This document shows positions 7,343 to 16,699 of a DNA stretch of 64,000 nt, piece by piece; position 1 is the stretch's first letter; each line of letters starts with the position of its first letter. Under the pieces are notes generated by a model. The model was not told where the DNA came from. It saw only the letters and a list, made by a program, of their open reading frames with translations, and ran no database searches. The stretch is from an uncultured Armatimonadota bacterium (GTDB lineage Bacteria; Armatimonadota; Fimbriimonadia; Fimbriimonadales; Fimbriimonadaceae). The stretch is taken from positions 186,001 through 250,000 of the forward strand of contig CAIUHP010000043.1 in the NCBI GenBank assembly GCA_903899015.1. Direction: 5' to 3'. Made by a program: the position numbers and the translations under genes.

Positions 7343-10016
7343 GCGGCACCTCAGGCACGACCTCGTCGAGCGGTATCGACATTACAAAGGCTACTCCTCC
7401 CTCATCTTTATTCATGGCTCGAATCGTGCCTCCGTGAGCTTCCATGATAGCGCGACAAATGGTCAGACCCAAACCAAACCCCTCAGTTGACTTCCCCTTT
7501 GCCCGGTAAAACTTTCCAAATATCCGATCTTCTTCTCCCACAGCTAGCCGAGGTCCATCATTGGCTATTTCGATGATCAGTCGGTTTTGGGTCGAAATGG
7601 CTTTCACTCGGACAGTTGTTCCGGGTGGCGTATGCCTTGCCGCGTTTTCCAGCAGATTGACAAACGCTTGCTCGATAAGAACGCCATCCAACTTGACGAG
7701 CGGAAGGTCAGCAGCAACCTCAGTCGTCACTCGGTGTTCCTCCAGCATTTTTTCGGTTCGCGCAAGCGCCGATCCGATCAATTCTTCGATGGACTGCCAC
7801 TCTCGATTGAGTTCCACACCGCCCGCCTCAATTCGCGTCATATCGAGCAGATTGCGAACTTGGCGCGACAATCGTTCTGACTCCACCGCGATGGATCGAG
7901 CCAATTCTCGATCGCGATCGTTGGTCAGGCTCGTACTCGCACTCAATCGATCGGCGGCACCAGAGATGATTGTCAAAGGAGTCCTCAAATCATGAGAAAC
8001 CGAGCTTAAAAGTCCATTGCGCAATCGCTCCTTCTCTACTTGCAGTTGCGCTTGGTGAGAATCCTTGGCCATATTCGTTCGCTCGATGGCAACCGCAACT
8101 TGATTGGCAAAAGTCTCAAGAAAGTGAAGGTGACCCAAGTCTCGGAGGGAGTCTTCCGTCCACTTAATCGCAAGAACTCCAACGCACCCTTTCTCCGCAT
8201 TCAAAGGCATGTAGAGCCCGCTCGATCCCGGCAACGTATCCGTGCCACAACCAGCCATCTTTCCATGATCCAGCACCCAGAGCGCGACAGCATTCTCGTT
8301 CGCGTTAAGCTCAAACTTGGTTTGAGACTCCGGTGCGGCAAAAAGTTTTCCGGTCGCGCGACTCTTTATCAAGACTCCAACATCGCATCCAAAGACTTCT
8401 CGAATCTGCTTGGCCGTGAAGTGCCCGATCTCAACCCGACTCCGCGTCCCCGACAGCTTCTTACTAAGGTTGAAGAGGGCCGCAGTTCGCCTCTCGCGCA
8501 CGGAAGCAGCAATCGATTGTTCCCGTAAACGTGCCGTCAACGTGCTAGTCAACAGGGCTACTACGAGCATGACTCCGAATGTGAAGAGGTATTGAACGTC
8601 CGAAACCGCAAAAGAGCGCGTTGGAGGAACAAAGAAGAAATCGAAAGTGGCGACACTCAGAACTGCCGCGATGGTCGCATGCAATCGGCTTTTGCGGCTC
8701 GAAACGTAAGTTACGCCCAGCAGATAGACCATCACGAGGTTAATCCGCTCAAAGTGTCCGTACATCAGAGCGCATATCCCGGTCGAAAGGGCTGTGATTC
8801 CCAGCGCCATTGCATAACCGTGCCAATCGTTTTTTTGAGGCTGAGTCGGGAGGATCCTCTGCCGTGTACCTGCGGCATCTGAACCTGTAATGACGAGAAC
8901 ATTGATGTCCCCACTCGCCCGCACCAACGTATCCACGACCGAACCAAAAACGATTTCTCGCCAACGAGCCCGGACCGGCTTGCCCACCACGATCGTTGTC
9001 ACATTCTTGGATTGAGCAAAACGAACGACTTCTCCGACAATATCGGGCCCACTGAGTGTTACGGTTTCGGCTCCCAAGTTTGCAGCTAATCGCAACGCTT
9101 CATGAACGAGAAGTCGATCTTCGTCACTCAATCCCGATTGCCGGGGACTATCAACGCTGACTGCAATCCATTCTGCGTGGAGCGTTCCAGCCAACCTAGA
9201 TGCGGATCGCACCACTCGGGTGCTCATTTTGTTAGGTGCAATGCACACGAGGAGGCGCTCCGTCATGTGCCAAGGTTCAAAAGCACCCTCGGCGGCGCGA
9301 TAGTTGCGGACTTGGCGGTCTACCCGCTCGGCCGTATGCCTGAGTGCTAGCTCTCGAAGGGCAGACAGATTGCTCTTCTTAAAGAAGCTATTGAGGGCCT
9401 GGTCCACTTTCGAGGCCACATACACTTTGCCATCGTGCAGACGTTGGATCAATTCTTGTGGTGGAATATCGACAACTTCGATCTCGTCCGCTTGATTGAT
9501 GAGTGAATCCGGCACCGTTTCGGCGACAATCACACCCGTAATCTGAGCCACAACGTCGTTGAGACTTTCTATATGCTGGATATTGACAGTCGTATAGACA
9601 TCGATTCCCTCTTGCAGGAGTTCTTCGACATCCTGCCACCTCTTCTTATGCCTTGAACCAGGTGCATTTGTATGGGCAAGCTCGTCAACCAGGATGAGTT
9701 TTGGCTTTCGAGCAAGTGCCGCATCAAGGTCAAACTCCTTAATAACGACGCCCTTATGGTTGAGTTCTTGGAGCTGTACTCGTTCAAGGCCCTCAGACAT
9801 CGCTTCCGTTTCGACTCGACCATGGGGCTCCAAGTAACCGATCACAACGTCTTCAGACCGCTTGTGAATTTCTTGGGCATCGCAAAGCATCGTGTAGGTC
9901 TTGCCTACACCGGCCGCCATCCCAAGGTAGATCTTGATGCGTCCTCTACCTTCGCGCTGGTCTTCCTTCACCTGCTTCAACAGAGCATCGGGATCAGGTC
10001 TATCGGGCATCCTCAC
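7335..10016 (-). CDS. kdpD: KdpD osmosensitive potassium sensor histidine kinase
   Basis: A full-length 893-residue KdpD. In order: the N-terminal KdpD domain with Walker A GVGKTYTM and Walker-B-like ILVDELAHTNAPGS, a universal-stress-like domain, four membrane helices (DUF4118, about residues 415-510), a GAF-like region, the H-box SVSHDLRTPL near residue 670, and the ATPase domain with NLLENAARHT and GFGLGLTICRAI. It senses potassium and turgor at the inner membrane and phosphorylates KdpE. The GTG start at 10016 is preceded by GAAGG at a good distance; an ATG two codons on is the alternative. The kdpFABC pump is not adjacent: the gene upstream is a divergent phosphoesterase. Confidence 0.95.
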   Translation of the reverse strand: MRMPDRPDPDALLKQVKEDQREGRGRIKIYLGMAAGVGKTYTMLCDAQEIHKRSEDVVIGYLEPHGRVETEAMSEGLERVQLQELNHKGVVIKEFDLDAALARKPKLILVDELAHTNAPGSRHKKRWQDVEELLQEGIDVYTTVNIQHIESLNDVVAQITGVIVAETVPDSLINQADEIEVVDIPPQELIQRLHDGKVYVASKVDQALNSFFKKSNLSALRELALRHTAERVDRQVRNYRAAEGAFEPWHMTERLLVCIAPNKMSTRVVRSASRLAGTLHAEWIAVSVDSPRQSGLSDEDRLLVHEALRLAANLGAETVTLSGPDIVGEVVRFAQSKNVTTIVVGKPVRARWREIVFGSVVDTLVRASGDINVLVITGSDAAGTRQRILPTQPQKNDWHGYAMALGITALSTGICALMYGHFERINLVMVYLLGVTYVSSRKSRLHATIAAVLSVATFDFFFVPPTRSFAVSDVQYLFTFGVMLVVALLTSTLTARLREQSIAASVRERRTAALFNLSKKLSGTRSRVEIGHFTAKQIREVFGCDVGVLIKSRATGKLFAAPESQTKFELNANENAVALWVLDHGKMAGCGTDTLPGSSGLYMPLNAEKGCVGVLAIKWTEDSLRDLGHLHFLETFANQVAVAIERTNMAKDSHQAQLQVEKERLRNGLLSSVSHDLRTPLTIISGAADRLSASTSLTNDRDRELARSIAVESERLSRQVRNLLDMTRIEAGGVELNREWQSIEELIGSALARTEKMLEEHRVTTEVAADLPLVKLDGVLIEQAFVNLLENAARHTPPGTTVRVKAISTQNRLIIEIANDGPRLAVGEEDRIFGKFYRAKGKSTEGFGLGLTICRAIMEAHGGTIRAMNKDEGGVAFVMSIPLDEVVPEVPLD

Positions 10017-10055
10017 AATTAACCTTCAGTTTGGCAGTAACCAGACATTGCGTCA

Positions 10056-10074
10056 GTCAAGATTTCGTCAAGAT
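10056..10074. promoter_or_regulatory. Two direct repeats with 11-bp spacing between kdpD and a divergent gene
   Basis: GTCAAGAT occurs at 10056-10063 and again at 10067-10074, one helical turn apart, in the 141-bp divergent region. OmpR/KdpE-type regulators bind tandem direct repeats with about this spacing. It is a candidate KdpE site for autoregulation or for the divergent phosphoesterase gene; this is inference from spacing only. Confidence 0.4.
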
Positions 10075-10157
10075 GGACCTTTCGATTTCCGCGCGCTCAT
10101 TTGAATTTATTCTTTAAGCTAAATTTAACGCCCACGGAATACGCTATTGGCAATCGT

Positions 10158-12617
10158 ATGAAGCACCTCGTTCGCTGGACCGTTTTTGCACCCCTTTGCC
10201 TTGGAGTTGGGGCTGCGTCGCTGATTTCTCACCAACTGATTCAAGTCGGTGGGAAATCTACCAAAGGCACCATGGTCTCAACCGGACAGTTTCTCGACCC
10301 GGCCGGGCGCATCGCCAACTTCAATACGCGTCCCGTCGACATGGTCATCTCTCCAGACGGACTCTGGGCATACTTGAAAACGAGTGGTGGAATCGTAAGC
10401 GTCAACTGCACAACGATGGCCGCCAACTCAGAAATCAAGATTGAAGGGGGGGATTCGTTCTGCGGCATCGTGCTTAGCGAAGATGGAAAGTCGCTGTGCT
10501 ACACAACTGCAACTAACAAAATCGTCGTTTTCGATGTAGATCAGGCGAACCTGAAGGTTCGCAACACGATTACTCTTCCACCTGCAAGAGTAGGCGGTGC
10601 TCCCACTCCAACAGGCATCCTCTTTCAAGATCCCTCTCACGTCTTTGTCTGCCTCAATCGGGACAACTCGATCGCACGTGTCGATCTCGAATCCAGCCAG
10701 ATTGAAAAGTGGGATTGTGACGTCGCACCGTTTGGAATCGCTTTGGACCCCCGAACTCAAAGACTGTTTGTATCGTGCTGGGCGCGAAAAGCAATCGGAA
10801 AAGAACTCCAAGCCCTGTCCGCTGGAACTCAAGTCCCCGTCGACGAACGAGGGGTTGGAATCGGAGGACGGTTGGATGAATTCGATCTCCGTAAGCATGA
10901 AATGGTCAATTCAACTCCAATTGGCCACCACGCGAGCGAGGTAATTCTGGACGATAATTCCCTCTTTGTTCCTTGTTCTGGTAGCGACACCGTCGAAACT
11001 TTTAACTTGACTTCGAAGACGCATAAAACCATTCAACTGCTTCCCAATCGCCCGATTGGAGCCGCGCCCGCTTCCATCGCAAACTCACCCGATGGGAAAA
11101 CCTCCTACATAGCGTGCAGCGGTCGCAACTCGATAGTCGTTTTTGACCGGCTTGCCGGAAAGGTGATGGGCGAAATTCCCACTGCGTGGTATCCCGTATC
11201 CGTAAAGCTCGTTGGGACTGACCTTTTTGTGGCCTGCACCAAAGGCTTGGGAGAGCGCGCGATTGAAAAGAACCCCATGTCGCACAATTCATGGGATCTG
11301 ACCGGCGCACTTTGCCGCATTCCAATTTCTACAAAGCCACTATCGATCGCAATCGCGCCCCCTCCGATGGGTCGAGCTACATTCAAGCCAATGCCTATCC
11401 CATTGAGATCGGGAGAACCTAGTCTGTTCAAACATGTGGTGTACGTCATTCGAGAAAATCGGACTTACGACCAAGTGTTTGGCGACATGAAAGAAGGCGA
11501 CGGAGAGACAAGTCTATGTACTTTTGGCGAGAAGATCACTCCCAATGCTCATGCCCTCGCTCGGGAGTTCACGCTACTAGACAACTTCTACTGCAATGGA
11601 ATTTGTAGTGCGGATGGCCACTCTTGGGCAACCGAAGGGAACACAACAGCGAACCTTGAAAGAGCGGTGTCCTCTTGGCCAAGAAGTTATCCGTTTGGAG
11701 ACGATGCGCTGAACACCAGCTCTACTGGATTTCTTTGGGACGAAGCGCTTGCCGCGAAGAAGAGTTTCCTGAACTTTGGCGAGTTCGATTACGCCTCAAC
11801 AGCCAACAAGGAAACTTACTTTGCCTGCCTCAAGGAGCACTCGGCAGGCACCAGTACGATCAAGTTCAAACAGAATATTGGGGTAGCCCGCATGAAGAAA
11901 TACAGCGCCCCCGGATATCCGGGATGGGATCTTTCGATTCCCGATGTGCTCCGCGCCGACATCTTTCTTCGTCAGCTTAAACAAATGGAATCAGCTGGCT
12001 CGATGCCCGACTTAACGATTCTCTATTTATGCTGTGATCACACTGGCGGTCCCGTAACCGCGAGAGCCTCGGTAGCCGACAACGACTTAGCTCTCGGAAT
12101 GTGCGTCGAAGGTTTGACCAAGAGCAAATTCTGGAAAGACAGCTGTATCTTCGTGGAAGAAGATGATCCCCAGGCTGGTTGGGATCACGTCGATGGGCAC
12201 CGTAGCCCCTGCCTGGTGATCTCCCCCTATTCAAGGAATCGAGGTCGAGTTAGCGATTTCTACAATCAAACGTCTGTGGTTCGGTCCATCGAACACATCT
12301 TGGGGCTTCCGACCAAAAGCTACTTCACTTCCATCGCCCCCTTAATGACAACTTGCTTCGGCAGCAATCTCGACACCACTCCGTTTCGATCACGCCCTAA
12401 TCAAATTCCTTTGGATGAGACGAAGATTCAGAATTACGGTCGAAACTTCGACCTCAGCAAACCAGACTTAATAGACGACAAGAAGTTCAACCGAGCAATT
12501 TGGGCCGAGACGATGCCAGGAAAACCGTATCCCGCAGACTGGGAAGGTGGCCATGGAAAAGGACTAGCGAAGCGGGGGCTAGCACTCTTCAAGCGATCCC
12601 AACAAAGTGATGACTAG
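10158..12617 (+). CDS. YncE-like beta-propeller fused to a phosphoesterase (alkaline phosphatase superfamily)
   Basis: An exported two-domain protein of about 819 residues. The ATG at 10158 is preferred over an upstream TTG at 10101 because it directly begins a signal peptide (MKHLVRWTVFAPLCLGVGA). The N-terminal half is a YVTN/YncE-type propeller with repeats such as VDMVISPDGLWAYL and ASIANSPDGKTSYIACSG. The C-terminal half is a PF04185-type phosphoesterase: VVYVIRENRTYDQVFG, CSADGHSWATEGN and the metal-binding EEDDPQAGWDHVDGHRS. Proteins of this architecture are common in soil bacteria, but their substrates are unknown; phospholipids or other phosphodiesters are possible. It is transcribed divergently from kdpDE across the direct-repeat site. 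Confidence 0.88.
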   Translation: MKHLVRWTVFAPLCLGVGAASLISHQLIQVGGKSTKGTMVSTGQFLDPAGRIANFNTRPVDMVISPDGLWAYLKTSGGIVSVNCTTMAANSEIKIEGGDSFCGIVLSEDGKSLCYTTATNKIVVFDVDQANLKVRNTITLPPARVGGAPTPTGILFQDPSHVFVCLNRDNSIARVDLESSQIEKWDCDVAPFGIALDPRTQRLFVSCWARKAIGKELQALSAGTQVPVDERGVGIGGRLDEFDLRKHEMVNSTPIGHHASEVILDDNSLFVPCSGSDTVETFNLTSKTHKTIQLLPNRPIGAAPASIANSPDGKTSYIACSGRNSIVVFDRLAGKVMGEIPTAWYPVSVKLVGTDLFVACTKGLGERAIEKNPMSHNSWDLTGALCRIPISTKPLSIAIAPPPMGRATFKPMPIPLRSGEPSLFKHVVYVIRENRTYDQVFGDMKEGDGETSLCTFGEKITPNAHALAREFTLLDNFYCNGICSADGHSWATEGNTTANLERAVSSWPRSYPFGDDALNTSSTGFLWDEALAAKKSFLNFGEFDYASTANKETYFACLKEHSAGTSTIKFKQNIGVARMKKYSAPGYPGWDLSIPDVLRADIFLRQLKQMESAGSMPDLTILYLCCDHTGGPVTARASVADNDLALGMCVEGLTKSKFWKDSCIFVEEDDPQAGWDHVDGHRSPCLVISPYSRNRGRVSDFYNQTSVVRSIEHILGLPTKSYFTSIAPLMTTCFGSNLDTTPFRSRPNQIPLDETKIQNYGRNFDLSKPDLIDDKKFNRAIWAETMPGKPYPADWEGGHGKGLAKRGLALFKRSQQSDD

Positions 12618-12783
12618 AAAATCCTCAATTTGCCACTCATCGATTCGTCGGTCAGCTTGAACCAGCGCTCGTCGGACAGGTGCGGGAAAACCGATCGAAC
12701 GGAGTAAACAATAACGGGTGCTGGCGCCAACAAGATCGTTGCGATCGCTCAATCCGAGCAAACGAATACCGTAAACTCTGCCC

Positions 12784-13746
12784 ATGCAAACTCGCAGGCT
12801 TGGAAACAGTGACCTAGAAATTACCGCGATCGGAGTTGGCGCCTGGGCGATGGGTGGGTCCGGCTATCGATTCGCATGGGGCGCTCAAGACGATCAAGAT
12901 TCCATCTCGGCGATCCACCGAGCCCTCGAATTAGGCATCAACTGGATCGACACCGCCGCGGTATACGGACTTGGACACTCGGAAGAAGTTGTCGGCCGAG
13001 CTATTAAGGGACTAGCCAGCAAGCCATACATCTTTAGCAAATGCGAACGAGTCTGGAACGAACAAGGCGAGATATCCAAAAGCCTCAAGTCAGATTCCAT
13101 TCGCCGCGAAGTTGAAGCATCTTTGAAACGACTTGATATTGAAACGATTGATCTCTATCAGATTCACTGGCCCGAGCCAGAAGAAGACATTGAAGAAGGA
13201 TGGAGCACCTTGGCTAAGCTGAAGCAAGAAGGAAAAGTACGCCACATTGGGGTCTGCAACTTTAATGTCGCCCAGTTGAAACGCATCCAACCGATCGCCC
13301 CAATCATCTCCCTTCAGCCGCCCTACTCGATTCTGAGACGCGGCATTGAGGACGAGATTTTGCCCTTCGTCGCCTCTCAAAATATTGGCGTTATTGGATA
13401 TTCGCCGATGGCCTCTGGACTCCTAACCGGAACGATGTCCCTCGAACGTGCCGCCCAGTTACCTGAAGATGACTGGCGTAGTCGAAGTGAAGACTTCAAA
13501 GAGCCTAAGCTAACGAAGCATCTCGCCATCGCAAGTAAATTCGGTGAAATCGGTGCCCGCCGTGGAAGAAGCGCCGGAGAAGCCGCGATCGCTTGGACAC
13601 TCCGACTCCCAGCCGTGACCGCCTCCATCGTAGGAGTCAGAACTCCCGAGCAGGTCAACGGCATTATCGGCGCCTTAGATTTCCGCCTCACCGATGCCGA
13701 GATCAATGAAGTCGAGGCTCTACTCGAGTCTCCATCGCAAACGTAG
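12784..13746 (+). CDS. Aldo/keto reductase
   Basis: A 320-residue NADPH-dependent oxidoreductase with a TIM-barrel fold. The tetrad is visible: Asp in NWIDTAAVYG, Tyr in the same block, Lys in IFSKCERVW and His in LYQIHWPEP. The C-terminal cofactor segment ends in SIVGVRTPEQV. It resembles the YhdN/general stress subgroup that reduces carbonyl compounds; the natural substrate cannot be read from sequence. No signal peptide, so cytoplasmic. It is a single gene, 166 bp after the phosphoesterase, with no clear operon partner. Confidence 0.92.
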   Translation: MQTRRLGNSDLEITAIGVGAWAMGGSGYRFAWGAQDDQDSISAIHRALELGINWIDTAAVYGLGHSEEVVGRAIKGLASKPYIFSKCERVWNEQGEISKSLKSDSIRREVEASLKRLDIETIDLYQIHWPEPEEDIEEGWSTLAKLKQEGKVRHIGVCNFNVAQLKRIQPIAPIISLQPPYSILRRGIEDEILPFVASQNIGVIGYSPMASGLLTGTMSLERAAQLPEDDWRSRSEDFKEPKLTKHLAIASKFGEIGARRGRSAGEAAIAWTLRLPAVTASIVGVRTPEQVNGIIGALDFRLTDAEINEVEALLESPSQT

Positions 13747-13857
13747 TCTGCGGATGAGTTCGTGCCGCCGTTTCTATTCTGGAATGGGATCCATGTAGGC
13801 TTAGGCTGTACGTGATCTCCTGTCTTCAAATTGACGTCCGCAAAACTGCCCGAGTTT

Positions 13858-13904
13858 CCCCTTTTTGAACCTGACATAGGTCAGTTGACCTACTCAAAAA
13901 GGGG
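13858..13904. promoter_or_regulatory. Nested palindrome, candidate operator
   Basis: Outer arms CCCCTTTTTGA (13858-13868) and TCAAAAAGGGG (13894-13904) pair over 11 bp. Inside lies a second, near-gapless palindrome TAGGTCA-GT-TGACCTA (13877-13892). No T-run follows on either strand, so a simple terminator is unlikely. The inner 7+2+7 symmetric site looks like a dimeric regulator operator, 50 bp upstream of the RDDR-repeat gene start. Confidence 0.5.
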
Positions 13905-13954
13905 CTACTGAACATCTGGCCCTATCTAGCGGTTATGCCACCAGGAGACAGAAA

Positions 13955-14365
13955 ATGAACATTAGAAAAATCGTTCCTCAAATCGTCATGGTATGCGCAG
14001 TAGTCGGTGTAGCAAGCGCCCCAGTGGTTGCGAGCGCTAACGATCACGACGGATACCGCTATCACGATGGAGACCGAAATCATGGTAACGACACGTGGAA
14101 AGGTCTCAGCATCGCTGGTGGAATCGTTGGCCTGATTGGCTTGGCGAATCATGACAACACCACTGCCGCAATCGGATTCGGAACCAGTCTCTACTCGGCA
14201 ATTCGAGCCGAACCATCTCACCGACTTCGCGATTGGGATGATCGGGACTACCGTTACGAGCGTCGCAATGATCGACGTGATTGGCGCCAAGATCGAAGGG
14301 AAGATCGACGAGACGACCGACGCGATGACCGAAGAGATGATCGTCGGGACTATCGACACCGATAA
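13955..14365 (+). CDS. Small exported protein with Arg/Asp-rich repeat tail
   Basis: The 136-residue product has a signal peptide ending near VVASANDHD, a His/Asp-rich patch, one Gly-rich hydrophobic segment (SIAGGIVGLIGLANHDN) and a strongly charged tail of RDDRR-type repeats. An AGGAGA ribosome site lies at a good distance from the ATG. Similar exported proteins with a Gly-rich hydrophobic region and charged tail occur widely and have no known role; envelope stress or metal binding (from the His/Asp patch) are guesses. It stands alone between the nested palindrome and a terminator. Confidence 0.8.
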   Translation: MNIRKIVPQIVMVCAVVGVASAPVVASANDHDGYRYHDGDRNHGNDTWKGLSIAGGIVGLIGLANHDNTTAAIGFGTSLYSAIRAEPSHRLRDWDDRDYRYERRNDRRDWRQDRREDRRDDRRDDRRDDRRDYRHR

Positions 14366-14379
14366 AGCCTAGACATGCC

Positions 14380-14402
14380 GCCCTCAGCAAAGACCTGAGG
14401 GC
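14380..14402 (+). terminator. Intrinsic terminator after the RDDR-repeat gene
   Basis: Stem GCCCTCAG with CTGAGGGC, loop of 7 bases, followed by a short pyrimidine-rich run (TTTCTGTGCTT). It lies 14 bp after the stop codon. Confidence 0.75.
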
Positions 14403-14499
14403 AGCATTTCTGTGCTTGACCGAGGGCACAGCGGTCGTCCGGCTTACATAAATCGAGACTCAACCCGACATTGGCGGTTCAAGCGTATAGTTAGGATCA

Positions 14500-15291
14500 A
14501 TGTTTTCCATTTTGTTTTGTCTACTAAGTCAATCCAAGATCTATCCTACGCCTCAAGCCCGAGTCGAACTGGTGCCGAGCACGATCGGGATGAGTGCGGG
14601 GCAAACGGTTCAAGTGGCCGTTCACTTGGAAATGCCTCCCGCATGGCACAGTTTCTTTATCAACCCAGGTGAAACTGGAAAACCGATCAAGGTGCAATGG
14701 AAATTGCCCCCTGGCTTCAAAGCAGGTGCCATTCAGTGGCCCGCGCCTTCTCGCAAAGTCGTCGGACGGCTTGCCAGCTATGTCTACGAGAAGGAAGTTT
14801 GGCTGGTATCAAACATCACCACATCTCCGCAAGCTTGGGACAGTAGAACGCTTCTCTCCATTAAGGCGACCGTCTCGTGGCAGCTATGTCGTGATCATTG
14901 CTTCGATCAGCATGCAACCGTTGAACTTCCCGCCGTCTACAGCCTCAATCCTTACAACAACCTTTCCTTCTATAAAGCCAGAAGGACCTTGCCGATCCCC
15001 CTTGAGGGAGTTGTCGTCCACGCTCAATCAGGAGTCAACGCCGTTCTACTGGAACTTCCCCTGGCACGAATTGAGGTGAATCAAATCGAATTCTTCCCCG
15101 GAGACTCCGGTAATTTCGGAGCAGCCCCTTCAAGGGTTAGGACGAAAGGAGCAGGTATTGAAGTTGAAATCCCCTTTTCGAGCCGTGTGCAAACCGTGCC
15201 TAAAAGATTGAAAGGCCTTCTAGTGATCTCCAGTCCGCTCGGAAACAAAAAGCGATCACATTGGATTGACCTGCCGGTAACCAAATCATAG
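14500..15291 (+). CDS. DsbD N-terminal-like domain protein (stand-alone)
   Basis: A 263-residue protein matching the N-terminal periplasmic domain of the disulfide reductase DsbD: WHSFFINPGETGKP and, further on, the Cys pair in SWQLCRDHCFDQ, at the position of the active Cys pair of DsbD-alpha. The N-terminus is short and hydrophobic (MFSILFCLLSQS) and could act as a weak export signal. The membrane and thioredoxin domains of DsbD are absent here and not encoded next door. It may carry electrons to periplasmic thiol proteins or simply reuse the fold. Start at ATG 14500; no strong ribosome site. Confidence 0.75.
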   Translation: MFSILFCLLSQSKIYPTPQARVELVPSTIGMSAGQTVQVAVHLEMPPAWHSFFINPGETGKPIKVQWKLPPGFKAGAIQWPAPSRKVVGRLASYVYEKEVWLVSNITTSPQAWDSRTLLSIKATVSWQLCRDHCFDQHATVELPAVYSLNPYNNLSFYKARRTLPIPLEGVVVHAQSGVNAVLLELPLARIEVNQIEFFPGDSGNFGAAPSRVRTKGAGIEVEIPFSSRVQTVPKRLKGLLVISSPLGNKKRSHWIDLPVTKS

Positions 15292-15478
15292 TTTGCCCCA
15301 AACTATTACTGCCACCCCAAGTAATCGGTCCCTCTGCGGGGCCGCAAGAAAACCTCAAAACTTTTAATTTGGGCCGGACAGCGATGACGTCGATCAATTG
15401 TATGTGGTCCAAAGGAGAGACTGACTATTGGCGACCGAGAATTATTTTTATGGCCGTGGCTCATCACCGAAAGTTCAC

Positions 15479-16699
15479 CTATTGCTTGAAGACGATCGAA
15501 ATATCATTCCCGAGCGGGTTTTGTCCGGGTGCAGTGGCGTCTGAGCTATTTGCGTACAAATCAATGCGTAGTTGCGCGCTTAGCGAGAATTGAGCATTGG
15601 GGTCAATCCCGTTCCGCTGAAATCCTGCCCGTAATCCGCGGTCTGCACTCATTAGGTCTGATGCTGAAAACTTGTCGCCCCGAAGTACTTCGTCATACCG
15701 AAGGCCCTTTGGAGCCAAGCTTGGATCGATCAAGTTTATAACCTTATGTAGAAGCACATTCATCATCGATTTACGTCGTTGCGCACTCCTACCGTCTGGC
15801 TCTTGAATTGCTATGGGTTCGGTAACTTTGGCAATAGACTTCAGAAAACTAGATTCCGAAAAATGTCCCTGCATGTAGTACATCGACTCACCCAGTCGAC
15901 CATCGAATAAGTAAATCTTGTGAAATGCCTTTGACGCGCGATCCACAATAGTCGCCAAAGAAAGCAATTGACCTTCTGCAAAATCAAGATTCCCAATGGG
16001 TATCTTCGCAGTTAATTTTGGTGGCACAGGTGGCTTAAAATTTCGCTCTGTTTTGGCTCGAGCTTGAGCTTCCCGATCAGAACTCCTTGCAGTTATATCT
16101 ACTGGAATTTCGACAGGATTTCCGTGGCTGTCTTGTGCGTTTACAAAAAGTTGAATACGCATTGACGTTGACACAAATTGTCCGCCAGCCATTGCTTGTT
16201 GCAACCCCGTCATGTGCACATTTCTCGCGAGCATCTGTTGCGTGCTGTTTGAAAGATCCAGATACGCAGCACCCGATCCACAAAGTTTTAGTACTTCTGA
16301 ATCCTGGAGTAGGGAAAGCCAGTGAACTATGGCTAAGTCATCTCCTGCCGCGATGGAATCAGCAGAGCGCTTCAAGACAACGGAATCCTCTGTTTCAGCA
16401 ACCTCGCGGTGCGCCATATTGCCGAACAGAAGGGCAAATTGCGACTCGCTCCACACTCGTGCCTGCTCTGAGTTGATGAACTGGATCCGAGGGAGTGCTT
16501 CGGAAGTTTTGACGTCTGCGACAACGTTCACAACGAATCCTTTAAATGCTGACCGGAGTTCACTTTGGCATCGCTCAACGACGGCCCGTTGCGCCTCGGG
16601 GCTGTTTGCCGTCACACCGCCTCCTGCCTGACCGGCTGAATGTGTCACGAACACAGCCGAGGCCGAGAGCACTATACCGAGACGGTGCAACCTAACCAT
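15479..16699 (-). CDS. Secreted protein of unknown family
   Basis: A 406-residue protein with a clear signal peptide (IVLSASAVFVTHSAGQAGG). I recognise no domain. It has no other membrane segment, two isolated Cys, and a central basic Pro-rich linker (ERNFKPPVPPKLTAKIP). The stop of the upstream 121-residue gene and this ATG touch (TAG directly followed by ATG), so the two should be translationally coupled. The pair is likely one functional unit, perhaps cell-surface proteins. No homology-based function can be offered. Confidence 0.75.
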   Translation of the reverse strand: MVRLHRLGIVLSASAVFVTHSAGQAGGGVTANSPEAQRAVVERCQSELRSAFKGFVVNVVADVKTSEALPRIQFINSEQARVWSESQFALLFGNMAHREVAETEDSVVLKRSADSIAAGDDLAIVHWLSLLQDSEVLKLCGSGAAYLDLSNSTQQMLARNVHMTGLQQAMAGGQFVSTSMRIQLFVNAQDSHGNPVEIPVDITARSSDREAQARAKTERNFKPPVPPKLTAKIPIGNLDFAEGQLLSLATIVDRASKAFHKIYLFDGRLGESMYYMQGHFSESSFLKSIAKVTEPIAIQEPDGRSAQRRKSMMNVLLHKVINLIDPSLAPKGLRYDEVLRGDKFSASDLMSADRGLRAGFQRNGIDPNAQFSLSAQLRIDLYANSSDATAPGQNPLGNDISIVFKQ

